From NCBI RefSeq assembly GCF_965661665.1, contig NZ_CBFIEO010000013.1, positions 30,864 through 94,863 of the forward strand: a stretch of DNA of 64,000 bases. The letters are read 5' to 3'. A model generated the notes under the pieces. The model did not search any database, was not told the origin of the DNA, and saw only the letters and a program-made list of their open reading frames with translations. The stretch's first letter is position 1, and every line of letters starts with the position of its first letter. The stretch is from Cognatiyoonia sp965661665. Its GTDB lineage: Bacteria > Pseudomonadota > Alphaproteobacteria > Rhodobacterales > Rhodobacteraceae. A program made the position numbers and the translations under genes. Shown piece after piece: positions 54,484 through 61,961 of the stretch.

Positions 54484-55303
54484 TGCGGCCTCGGGGCAAC
54501 AGATTGGCCTCGCGCAACGCTGGCATGTAGCTGCGGCTGACAGGGATGGCATCACCGGTTGTCATGTGGCAGGCGGCGCGATCACCCGTGCTTTCAACGC
54601 GCATAATGTGAGAAGTGGCAACCCAATGCGAACGGTGAACTTGCAACCCGTCGACAGGGGCGCATTTTGCAATGGCATCGGGCAGGCGCATCAAGATCAT
54701 GGTTTGTCCTTTGGTCGTAATGATATTGACATAGTGATCTGACACGGTGAGAGCCATCAGTGCGCCGCGCTTTTCCAAAGGCAATCGCAACAACAGGGCG
54801 GGGACGGCACGATCTTGCAGGTCATCGATGCAGAAAAGGCTGCCGATGACGATTGCCGTGCAAATGGGGGTGATGCGGATCAAATGCTGCCACCTATCCA
54901 TCAGCGACGAAGGCCACTGATCAAGCAGGGCACCGTTGGAAAGGCCGATGAAGGCTGCCACCACCAGCGATAGGCCAACGGATGTCGCCATTAGCCCCAG
55001 CCGTGTGTCGAGACGGTTGAGCGCGGTTCCCATCAAATCGGTGGCGATGCTTCCGAGACAGTAGGTGCCGATCACCATAAAACTCCAATATCGAATGTGG
55101 TGCCACAGCCCCATGAATTCAAACGGTTGGAACGGGCCAGAGACGCCGATGATCAGCGAAAAGGCCAAGAGCATGGCCAACGTCTTGCGCTGCGTCAGCT
55201 CAGCCCGCAGCGCACAAAGCGCGAGTTGTAGAGCCCCGTCATTCACAAATTTATCCGACCTTTCACGTATCGCGCGTTGATTTGTCCGCAGTCTTTTTCG
55301 CAT
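54476..55303 (-). CDS. Membrane-bound LytTR-family DNA-binding regulator
   Basis: The 275-residue protein has four predicted membrane helices (about 43-56, 70-90, 105-125 and 140-160). A LytTR DNA-binding domain follows at about 180-265 with LTVSDHYVNIITTKGQTMIL, QVHRSHWVATSHI and VSRSYMPALREA. Unlike usual LytTR response regulators it has no receiver domain; the membrane part may sense a signal directly. It overlaps lipB and diverges from the frameshifted DUF2306-like gene, which may be its partner. Confidence 0.85.
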   Translation of the reverse strand: MRKRLRTNQRAIRERSDKFVNDGALQLALCALRAELTQRKTLAMLLAFSLIIGVSGPFQPFEFMGLWHHIRYWSFMVIGTYCLGSIATDLMGTALNRLDTRLGLMATSVGLSLVVAAFIGLSNGALLDQWPSSLMDRWQHLIRITPICTAIVIGSLFCIDDLQDRAVPALLLRLPLEKRGALMALTVSDHYVNIITTKGQTMILMRLPDAIAKCAPVDGLQVHRSHWVATSHIMRVESTGDRAACHMTTGDAIPVSRSYMPALREANLLPRGRNG

Positions 55304-55340
55304 TGTGGTATTTCATACCCGCGATTGGAAAAGGTCACAA

Positions 55341-55821
55341 ATGTCCGTCACTCCATCACCCCTATTGAATGCGCCGCCGGAGATTGAATTTCATGTGGTG
55401 AGTGCCTTCTGCGTAATCTTGCTGGGCCCAATGGCCTTGTTTCGACGATCGCGTGATCGGTGGCACGAAGCCTTCGGATATTGCTCGGTTGTGGCAATTT
55501 TCGCGACAGCTGCCTGGTCGTTTTTTATTCTGGGCAGGCCCATTCAGCATCATTCACGGTCTGTCGGTGCTGACACTTGCAGGGCTATGGCAGCGCCTTG
55601 TCGCGGTGCGATCAGGCGATATCGCCCGCCATCAGGCCGAAATGCGCAATCTCTATTTCTGGGCGATGGGGGTTGCGGGCTTGTTCACCTTTCTGCTTGG
55701 TCGTCGCATGAATCGCGTCTTCTTTGCTGATATGCCTGTCGTCGGCTTTGCAGTTGCAGCCGCAATCATTGGGGCAGGGTTGGCATGGTATTGGGCGCGG
55801 TACCGGCGCTTTACTGCGTAG
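55341..55821 (+). pseudogene. DUF2306-like membrane protein gene with a frameshift
   Basis: From ATG 55341 (MSVTPSPLLNAPPEIEFHVV) one frame encodes membrane segments with FGYCSVVAIFATAAWSFFIL until about 55525. The protein then continues in the next frame (GPFSIIHGLSVLTLAGLWQR, then MRNLYFWAMGVAGLFTFLLG and RRMNRVFF). The pattern of four membrane segments with H-E...GY resembles DUF2306. A one-base insertion near GGCAGGCCC (55530-55538) explains it, unless it is a sequencing error. The divergent LytTR gene is the likely regulator. Confidence 0.7.
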
Positions 55822-55879
55822 CAAGTTTTTCGCTTGGCAAGGTCAAACTCCTGCACTAGAAGCGCCCCAGCTAGGATTT

Positions 55880-55966
55880 GCGATCGTGGCGGAATTGGTA
55901 GACGCGCAGCGTTGAGGTCGCTGTGAGGTAACACTCGTGAGGGTTCGAGTCCCTCCGATCGCACCA
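55880..55966 (+). tRNA. tRNA-Leu (anticodon GAG)
   Basis: The acceptor GCGATCG (55880-55886) pairs with CGATCGC before the encoded CCA (55964-55966). The D region reads TGGCGGAATTGGTAGACGC. The anticodon stem CAGCG/CGCTG encloses loop TTGAGGT with anticodon GAG. A long variable arm (TGTGAGGTAACACTC) and GGTTCGAGTCC complete the class II leucine tRNA. Its 3' end is the integration site of the element that follows. Confidence 0.96.
55947..55966 (+). repeat. attL-like copy (tRNA-Leu 3' end)
   Basis: GAGTCCCTCCGATCGCACCA, the last 20 bases of the tRNA gene, is the left junction of the element and is repeated exactly at 57522-57541. Confidence 0.85.
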
Positions 55967-56023
55967 CATCTCCCTAATAACCATTTGATCTTACTGTCTA
56001 ATTTGACTTTAGGGAGTGTCTAC

Positions 56024-56250
56024 ATGGGTTGCATTCTGGATACATCGAACTCACAATCAACTATTCCTCATACGGTTATCCGTGGGAGGACCTGCTGCTT
56101 TCAGATGAGAGTGCCAAAGCGACATCAGCAGTTATACGGGCAATTTATTCGGGCTAGGCTGTCTCAGCTTGGAGGCAAAGGCACGAATGGTGGTATGCAA
56201 AGCGCAGAAGTTAAAACTGGGTTACTACCCACGTGGCGCGCTAGAACCTT
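56024..56250 (+). pseudogene. Integrase N-terminal remnant (DUF6538-like)
   Basis: ATG 56024, with AGGGAG upstream, opens a frame with HTVIRGRTCCFQMRVPKRHQ and LYGQFIRARLSQLGG, close to the N-terminal domain seen on Rhodobacteraceae tyrosine recombinases (usual form: short strand, then RVPKRL..G). The catalytic domain with the Arg-His-Arg-Tyr residues is missing. The frame runs on to 56311, but this last part lies antisense to the next gene and is not integrase-like. It is adjacent to the tRNA and points away from it, the usual integrase place. Confidence 0.6.
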
Positions 56251-56752
56251 AGTCGATGAACAGGTTCGTGATATTGTCCTTACCACCATCTACTCGCATA
56301 CCTTGAGTTAATACGAATGGGCCATGACGCTTATTAGGCTTAGCTAAGCTGACCAGCTTGTCAGTCACCTCTCGCCATACTTGGTTCATCTGATCTCGGC
56401 TCTCTTTTAGCTCAGTCTTGAGGTCAGATACCTCCTGCTTCAACTTCGCATTGTCATGCTCGGATGCCTCTAGCCTCTGCTTAACGAAGCTTAGCTCTAA
56501 CTTTGCTTTTAATGCGTCCAGTTCATGTTGTGGTGTGGCAGCTATGGGGGGGATGCCACTTTTATTCTCACTGGGAGCTTTTGGGTATCGTTTCTCACGC
56601 TCCCTCATCCAATTAGCTAAATCAGTAGGTCTAATCGCCCAGTGGTTCTTATTGTTCCTGTGGGCGGGTAGCTCCAAGCTTTTGATGCTGTTCATAACAG
56701 TATTACGACTAACACCTGCTTTGGTTGCGGCTTTTGCAGGTGAGAGCATCAT
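56249..56752 (-). CDS. Helix-turn-helix and coiled-coil DNA-binding protein of the element
   Basis: The 167-residue protein has an N-terminal winged-helix/excisionase-like part (LSPAKAATKAGVSRNTVMNS, then AHRNNKNHWAIRPTDLANWM) at residues 1-50. A Lys/Glu-rich coiled coil follows at about 78-130 (ASEHDNAKLKQEVSDLKTEL) and a short tail. This layout is seen in plasmid and phage-element regulators and partition-type accessory proteins. Codon use and AT content differ from neighbouring chromosomal genes. Function is unknown. Confidence 0.65.
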   Translation of the reverse strand: MMLSPAKAATKAGVSRNTVMNSIKSLELPAHRNNKNHWAIRPTDLANWMREREKRYPKAPSENKSGIPPIAATPQHELDALKAKLELSFVKQRLEASEHDNAKLKQEVSDLKTELKESRDQMNQVWREVTDKLVSLAKPNKRHGPFVLTQGMRVDGGKDNITNLFID

Positions 56753-56894
56753 CGGAGTAGCGGTCCTATCAGCTATTGGGTTAACCTATCGGTATCACTG
56801 GGACCTCTCACCATCAAGAGTGTGATGTTTCACAGCAAAACAGTCGTGCCAAAGTCGCCCTCTCTTGTACCCAACACTGAAGTTGTAGTCCGTG

Positions 56895-56938
56895 TCACAT
56901 TGGTCAGGAGATCAAGTAGGGATCACAGGACAGCCGTA
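56895..56938 (+). repeat. Imperfect direct repeat, copy 1
   Basis: This 44-base stretch starts TCACATTGGTC and ends CAGCCGTA. It matches 57467-57510 at 36 of 44 positions without gaps. The pair encloses the DUF1330 gene. Confidence 0.75.
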
Positions 56939-57038
56939 AGGGCCCTACAGGGCCTCGCTGAATCCGTTGAGGACGTGGACGTAGGCATGGGTAGCTGAGA
57001 CGATCTAAAAGCTATCAGCTGGGGGGGGGCGTGCTGCG

Positions 57039-57329
57039 CTACTCAGCTCCCTCAATTATCATCAGGTCTGTGTCGGAACAGGTCTCACGTACAACTTTTG
57101 CAGCCTGATATTCTTCGCTGAAGTAGAAAGTTTCAGCAGCTTCTTTGCTCTCGAACTCAATCATCATAACCGTACCGCTGAGTTTACCTTCGTGTCTATC
57201 GGCTGATGGGCCTCTTGCTAAAACCTTGCCACCGTATTTCTTGATAGCTGGTGCTGCCATTCCAGCAAATGCTTGGAACTTTTCGGCGTCAGTTACCCTA
57301 ATGTTGGCTACTAAGTATCCTTTTGGCAT
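57039..57329 (-). CDS. DUF1330-domain protein
   Basis: The 96-residue protein is a single DUF1330 (dimeric alpha-beta barrel-like) domain: KGYLVANIRVTDAEKFQAFA, KKYGGKVLARG, MIEFESKEAAETFYFSEEYQ and TDLMIIEGAE. Members are small cytosolic proteins of unknown role, perhaps oxygenase-like. It lies inside the tRNA-Leu element between two imperfect repeats and is the only metabolic-looking cargo. Confidence 0.88.
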   Translation of the reverse strand: MPKGYLVANIRVTDAEKFQAFAGMAAPAIKKYGGKVLARGPSADRHEGKLSGTVMMIEFESKEAAETFYFSEEYQAAKVVRETCSDTDLMIIEGAE

Positions 57330-57466
57330 GTTTCTGACCCTCTAAGTTGTTAGTTAACTTTTAGCACAGTTTCATAACTTAGCCAAACTCAGTTCGGATG
57401 GATGTAATGAACTCGTCAAAGGTAGCGAAAGTGATATTCCTGCTGGTTGTTTAAAACAATGTTGTC

Positions 57467-57510
57467 TCACATTGGTCCGGGGATCAAGTCGTGCTCATGG
57501 GGCAGCCGTA
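57467..57510 (+). repeat. Imperfect direct repeat, copy 2
   Basis: This is the second copy of the 44-base repeat (TCACATTGGTCCGGGGATCA and onward to CAGCCGTA). It lies 11 bases before the right copy of the tRNA end. Confidence 0.75.
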
Positions 57511-57521
57511 GAGGCGCTGGA

Positions 57522-57541
57522 GAGTCCCTCCGATCGCACCA
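57522..57541 (+). repeat. attR-like copy of the tRNA-Leu 3' end
   Basis: This exact 20-base copy of the tRNA-Leu 3' end (GAGTCCCTCCGATCGCACCA) marks the right junction of the integrated element. Confidence 0.85.
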
Positions 57542-57632
57542 AACCCCCCTTACAAAATCGATAATTTGGAGTTTATGGACTGTCTGTACTGCCCGATGTG
57601 TGGGGGCTTGAGACAGCGATCTTGGCGCGGAG

Positions 57633-58562
57633 CTAGGGCAATAGCGTCAGCCAGACCCAAATTGTCAGAATCGATAGGGCCGTGCCCAACAGAACGCTAC
57701 TGGCCGCGACCCTTTTCGCGCGACCGTACATGTTGGCAAATACATAGGTGTTTATCCCCGGCGCCATCGACGCCGTCAGGATGGCCGAGCGGAACGCGTC
57801 AACCCGCAGTTCGTTGTAAGAGCCGATAACCCAAACAATCATTGGATGCACGACAAGGGAGAGGGAGACGACAAAGAGGATCGTCCGCATGTCCCCCTCC
57901 GGTCGATAGCGGTACAACACGCCGCCCAGTCCAAACAATGCGGCGGGCAGCGCCGCGCTGATCATCAGATCGATAGCGTCCCAAAGCACACCAGGCATCG
58001 GCAGGCTAAAGACATTGACCGCAAAGCCGAGCGCGATCCCAAGAATCAGCGCATTGGAAAACATTGCGGTTAGCACCTTACGGGGCAGTTTCCGAAGGGT
58101 GTTCCCACGATTGCGCGCAATCTCCATCGCTGTGATGCCGACGCCGTAGCAAAACGGTGAATGGATTGCGATGATGGTGTAATTCGAGGTCAGCGCATCG
58201 ACACCATAGGCCCGCTCGGTAATGGGCAAGCCCAAAAGAACGGAGTTTGAGAAGAGACCGCAAAACCCAATGGCGACAGCATCCTCCCAATCGCGCTTGA
58301 AAAGAAGTCGCGCACCGAAGAAGGCAATAATGAAGCTGAAAAACGCGCCAACATAGAAGCTGGCCAAAAGGGCCAGATCAAAGTTCTGATCCAGATCCAA
58401 CGTCGCAATCGCCCGAAATAAAAGGCACGGGATTGCAAATTTCTGGGTAAAGTCCATCAGGCTGTCGACGCCAGCCTCCGAAAAAAAGCCGCGCCAAACA
58501 GCCGTGAAGCCAAAACCGATCACCAAAAAGACGGGAAGGATGACGTCTAACAGCGTCTGCAA
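57633..58562 (-). CDS. AEC (auxin efflux carrier) family permease
   Basis: The 309-residue protein has about ten membrane helices and the AEC outline: LLDVILPVFLVIGFGFTAVW near the start, TQKFAIPCLLFRAIA, FCGLFSNSVLLGLPITERAY with the conserved N/P helix break, and a late ILTASMAPGINTYVFANMYG. These carriers export or import organic acids. The substrate is unknown. It lies just outside the right end of the tRNA-Leu element. Confidence 0.88.
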   Translation of the reverse strand: MQTLLDVILPVFLVIGFGFTAVWRGFFSEAGVDSLMDFTQKFAIPCLLFRAIATLDLDQNFDLALLASFYVGAFFSFIIAFFGARLLFKRDWEDAVAIGFCGLFSNSVLLGLPITERAYGVDALTSNYTIIAIHSPFCYGVGITAMEIARNRGNTLRKLPRKVLTAMFSNALILGIALGFAVNVFSLPMPGVLWDAIDLMISAALPAALFGLGGVLYRYRPEGDMRTILFVVSLSLVVHPMIVWVIGSYNELRVDAFRSAILTASMAPGINTYVFANMYGRAKRVAASSVLLGTALSILTIWVWLTLLP

Positions 58563-58645
58563 CTTCGTTTCCTCGCAAAGGTGACAAGATCACCATTTGC
58601 GCACACGGTTACCCGCCGGAACGGGGAAGGTCAAAACCGGAATGC

Positions 58646-59437
58646 TTAAGGTGCTGTGATGGATAGCCCATCGTAGGCGGGATGAATGTGCGCAGGCGTC
58701 TCCCCTTCAAGCGTTTCATAGTCCAAATCGTTGTGCAGATTTGTCAGAATCGCTTGTTTCGGTTCGGCCCGTTTGATCCATTCCAGCGTCTTGGCCAGAT
58801 GCGCATGGCTTGGGTGTGGGTCGCGGCGCAGCGCGTCGACAATCCAAGTGTCGAGCCCTATCAGCGTGGGCCAAACATTATCTGGGATGTCTGAGACATC
58901 TGGAAGATAGGCGACATCACCAATCCGGAAACCAAGCGCGTCGATGCTGCCGTGGGTGACTTCGAAAGGTGTCAAAGTGATCGGCCCACCGGCCCCTTTG
59001 ATGGTCAGATCGCCATCGATGGTGTTGAGCTCCAAGATCGGCGGGTAGGGGGAGCCTTTCGGCTGCACAAAAGCGTATCCAAACCGGTCGAGCAGGGCGT
59101 TGCCGGTCGGTCCATCGGCCCAAACCTGTAGCCGTTCGCGGATATTGAAGACGATCATTCTGAGATCATCAATGCCATGCACATGATCGGCGTGTGAATG
59201 GGTGTAGACCACGGCATCAAGCTTGCCGACGTCTGCGTCCAAAAGCTGTTGGCGCATATCGGGGGAGGTATCGATCAAGATGCGCGTCGTGCCCTTATCG
59301 CCGACCTTCGTGATCAAGAGCGAGCACCGTTTGCGGCGGTTCCGTGGGTTGTTGGGATCACAAGCCCCCCACAGCCCACCCAACCTTGGAACGCCGCCTG
59401 AAGAGCCACAGCCCATTATGGTGAAGGTGGTGGTCAT
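58646..59437 (-). CDS. MBL-fold metallo-hydrolase, PhnP-like
   Basis: The 263-residue protein starts TFTIMGCGSSGGVPRLGG. It has the metal motif YTHSHADHVHGIDDLR and the later TNLHNDLDYETLEG. The CDPNNPRNRRKRCSLLI segment is typical of PhnP/cyclic phosphodiesterase-type MBL proteins. It overlaps tatD by 4 bases at the end of the dacA-tmk-holB-tatD run. Likely a phosphodiesterase; the substrate is unknown. Confidence 0.88.
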   Translation of the reverse strand: MTTTFTIMGCGSSGGVPRLGGLWGACDPNNPRNRRKRCSLLITKVGDKGTTRILIDTSPDMRQQLLDADVGKLDAVVYTHSHADHVHGIDDLRMIVFNIRERLQVWADGPTGNALLDRFGYAFVQPKGSPYPPILELNTIDGDLTIKGAGGPITLTPFEVTHGSIDALGFRIGDVAYLPDVSDIPDNVWPTLIGLDTWIVDALRRDPHPSHAHLAKTLEWIKRAEPKQAILTNLHNDLDYETLEGETPAHIHPAYDGLSITAP

Positions 59438-60228
59438 GGCGATGCCTTCCAGAACAGACGGTCGAAATTGGCGGTCGTTTGCGCGGCAAAATCCTTATAA
59501 CTTAAACCATAGACCTCTGCACCGACGCGCGCGGTATGGGCGGTATACGCAGGCTCATTCCGCTTTCCGCGAAAAGGCGGCGGGGCGAGGTATGGACTGT
59601 CGGTTTCGACCAAAACGCGGTCGACAGGGGCCGCCATAAAAATATCGCGCAACTCTTGGCTTTTAGGAAAGGCGGCAATGCCTGACATCGACAGATAAAA
59701 TCCCATGTCGAGCGCGGCTTTTGCAAGCTCCGCTGAACTGGAAAAGCAGTGCATGACGCAGGTGTAGGCCCCGTTATCGAAGCCTTCACGCAGGATGCGC
59801 GCCATGTCATCATCGGCGGAGCGGGCGTGGATGATAAGCGGCAGACCGGTTTCACGCGCCGCGTCGATGTGAACGCGCAAGGATTGCTGCTGAATGTCTT
59901 TGCTGTCAGCCGTATAGTGATAGTCGAGCCCCGTCTCACCGATACCTACGAACTTTCGGTGCTCGGCCAAACCCACAAGCTCGTCAACTGTCGCAAGTGG
60001 TTCGTCTGTTGCGCTCATCGGATGGGTACCCGCGGCGTAATAGACGTTTTTGAATCTCTCCGCGATTGCCCTGACCTGTGGTTCCAGACGTAGCCGTGTG
60101 CAGATCGTCACCATTCGGGTCACGCCCACCTCAACGGCACGCGCGACCACATCTGCCCGCTCCTCGTCAAAGTCAGGGAAGTCCAGATGGCAGTGGCTGT
60201 CGACGAGTTGGGGCGTTGTCATGGTCAC
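59434..60228 (-). CDS. tatD: TatD-family metal-dependent DNase/hydrolase
   Basis: The 264-residue TIM-barrel enzyme has the metal motif DSHCHLDFPDFDEE, GIGETGLDYHYTADSK, LPLIIHARSADDDMARIL, MHCFSSSAELAKAALDMGFY and late VETDSPYLAPPPFRGKRNEP. TatD proteins are 3'-exonucleases and D-aminoacyl-tRNA deacylase-like. It lies 5 bases after holB, so it is in the same transcript. Confidence 0.94.
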   Translation of the reverse strand: MTMTTPQLVDSHCHLDFPDFDEERADVVARAVEVGVTRMVTICTRLRLEPQVRAIAERFKNVYYAAGTHPMSATDEPLATVDELVGLAEHRKFVGIGETGLDYHYTADSKDIQQQSLRVHIDAARETGLPLIIHARSADDDMARILREGFDNGAYTCVMHCFSSSAELAKAALDMGFYLSMSGIAAFPKSQELRDIFMAAPVDRVLVETDSPYLAPPPFRGKRNEPAYTAHTARVGAEVYGLSYKDFAAQTTANFDRLFWKASP

Positions 60229-60233
60229 TCAGT

Positions 60234-61352
60234 TCAGGGCACAGTTGTCTTTTGCGCGATCTTTTCGATCTTGAAAATCATATCGAGGATCATTGAGGCA
60301 GGGTCAAGATTGACCGCCTTGCCATGCCGCGACCTGTTGACCAGCTGTTGCTGCAATTCTGCCCAGTGCCGCGCGGCCACATCATGGGGGGCGAGTCGCG
60401 CCAAAAGGCGGGCCTCGCCCGGCGCGCCTTGTTGATTTGGTTCGCCGACCAGCCCCGCGCGGGCGGCGCGGCTAATGAAGACGTCCATAAGGTCAAGCGT
60501 AATCGCAAACCGCGTTTCAGACCCCCGACCGGCGCAGCTATCCGCGAGTTTGAGTGCGATGGGTCGGTTGATATTCGGTAGCCCATCGAATAGCGAGACA
60601 AGCTTTGCATAAAGCGGCAAGCCATCGTAATTGAGCAGGCGGATCGCATCGCCAGCGGAGCCAGAGCAAAGTGCGGTCAGTGCATCCGGTGCCTCGATCT
60701 GCATGTTGGCTTGTTCCAAAGCCGCTGTAAGATCGGTCGCACTCAGCGGCGCACACCGCAACTCCGTGCAGCGCGATCTGATCGTCGGCAGCAGGCGGGA
60801 CGGTTGGTGTGACAGCAGCAGGAGGGTTGTGTTGGTAGGGGGCTCTTCCAGCTCTTTCAGAATGGCATTGGCCGCGTTGCGGTTCAGCTCATCGGCGCAA
60901 TCCACGATGACAACCCGCCGCCCGCCATCCGCCGCGGACATTTGAAAGAACCCTTTGAGCCCGCGGACTGCATCAACGGTAATTTCGGATTTCAGCTTGT
61001 GCGTCTTCTCATCCACTGGACGTCTGACCACATACAAGCGCGGATGTGCGCCCGATTGCACCAGCCGCGCGTCCGGGTGTTCGGAGGAAACGTCCAGCGA
61101 TGTCGCCTCTGCCAGACCTCCAAAAAGGCCGCTAGCGGCGTCTTCGGACAAAAGGAACGTTGCAATCTTCCACGCAAGGGTTGCTTTACCGATCCCACGG
61201 GGGCCGGTCAGCAGCCAGCCAGAATGCAGACGGCCAGAGTTATATGCCTCCAAGAACCGTGCGACGGCGGCGTCTTGTCCGAACAAGCGCTGGGTTTCTC
61301 TGGGGTGGGGCGCACCGTCGATGCGATCTGATTCAGGAAGCTCTTCGCTCAT
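60234..61352 (-). CDS. holB: DNA polymerase III delta' subunit
   Basis: The 372-residue clamp-loader subunit has the Walker-like loop GPRGIGKATL at about 50-59, VIVDCADELNRNAANAILKE, LEEPPTNTTLLLLSHQPSRL and the arginine-finger region TIRSRCTEL. It loads the beta clamp with the delta and gamma/tau subunits. It overlaps the tmk stop by 4 bases. Confidence 0.95.
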   Translation of the reverse strand: MSEELPESDRIDGAPHPRETQRLFGQDAAVARFLEAYNSGRLHSGWLLTGPRGIGKATLAWKIATFLLSEDAASGLFGGLAEATSLDVSSEHPDARLVQSGAHPRLYVVRRPVDEKTHKLKSEITVDAVRGLKGFFQMSAADGGRRVVIVDCADELNRNAANAILKELEEPPTNTTLLLLSHQPSRLLPTIRSRCTELRCAPLSATDLTAALEQANMQIEAPDALTALCSGSAGDAIRLLNYDGLPLYAKLVSLFDGLPNINRPIALKLADSCAGRGSETRFAITLDLMDVFISRAARAGLVGEPNQQGAPGEARLLARLAPHDVAARHWAELQQQLVNRSRHGKAVNLDPASMILDMIFKIEKIAQKTTVP

Positions 61353-61942
61353 GACCGCGCGGCAAACCTTGCGGCAACGTCGGCGGCCACGGCGGCGACA
61401 TCGCGGTTCCCGTCAATGAGAACACAGCGATCTTCGGAATGGGCGAGCGACAGGAAGCCGTGGCGCAGTGTTTCCTGAAACCCAAGGCCAAAATCTTCAA
61501 ACCGATCTTCGCCGGATTCACGGGCTAGACCACGATTCAACGCCGTTTCAGGGTCCATATCGATGACGAAGGTCAGATCAGGTTCTCGCCCGATCATCAG
61601 TTTGTGGAGCTGATCGACAATCTCGCGCAGATTACCGCGGGTCGCCCCTTGGTAGACGCGCGTGCTATCTGCAAACCTGTCTGAGATCACTGTTTTGCCT
61701 GCGGTGAGTGCAGGCAGGATCGTCCGTTCCAAATGGTCGCGACGCGCGGCGGTGAAGAGCAGGATTTCCGTCTCAGCCGTCCAGCGGTCAGGATCGCCGG
61801 TCAGCAGCAATTTACGGATTTCTTCGGCACCAGGGCTGCCACCAGGTTCGCGTGTCAGAACAACATCATCCAAACGCTCCGCCAAAAGCCGCGCTTGGGT
61901 TGATTTTCCAGACCCATCAATACCTTCAAAGGTGACAAACAT
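61349..61942 (-). CDS. tmk: Thymidylate kinase
   Basis: The 197-residue kinase starts MFVTFEGIDGSGKSTQARLL with the P-loop. It has LTREPGGSPGAEEIRKLLL and SDRFADSTRVYQGATRG with the DR substrate motif, and then the lid region. It makes dTDP from dTMP. I use ATG 61942; an open frame to 62167 is the overlap with dacA in another frame. It overlaps holB by 4 bases. Confidence 0.97.
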   Translation of the reverse strand: MFVTFEGIDGSGKSTQARLLAERLDDVVLTREPGGSPGAEEIRKLLLTGDPDRWTAETEILLFTAARRDHLERTILPALTAGKTVISDRFADSTRVYQGATRGNLREIVDQLHKLMIGREPDLTFVIDMDPETALNRGLARESGEDRFEDFGLGFQETLRHGFLSLAHSEDRCVLIDGNRDVAAVAADVAARFAARS

Positions 61943-61961
61943 GTAGTGGGTCTTACCTGAA

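Larger units (their letters stand above)
55947..57541. mobile_element. Small tRNA-Leu-integrated element remnant
   Basis: A 20-bp identical copy of the tRNA 3' end lies at each side (55947-55966 and 57522-57541). That is the footprint of site-specific integration by a tyrosine recombinase into a tRNA gene. Inside are an integrase N-terminal stump next to the tRNA, a helix-turn-helix/coiled-coil gene, a DUF1330 gene and a pair of imperfect repeats. Codons such as TTA, CTA and AGG are more frequent than in neighbouring genes. It is only about 1.6 kb, so probably an internally deleted remnant that cannot move by itself. Confidence 0.8.

Noticed and set aside
57021..57029. G-run near the DUF1330 gene and C-run after tRNA-Ser
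   Set aside because: Single homopolymers; they may be sequencing-sensitive but show no structure.
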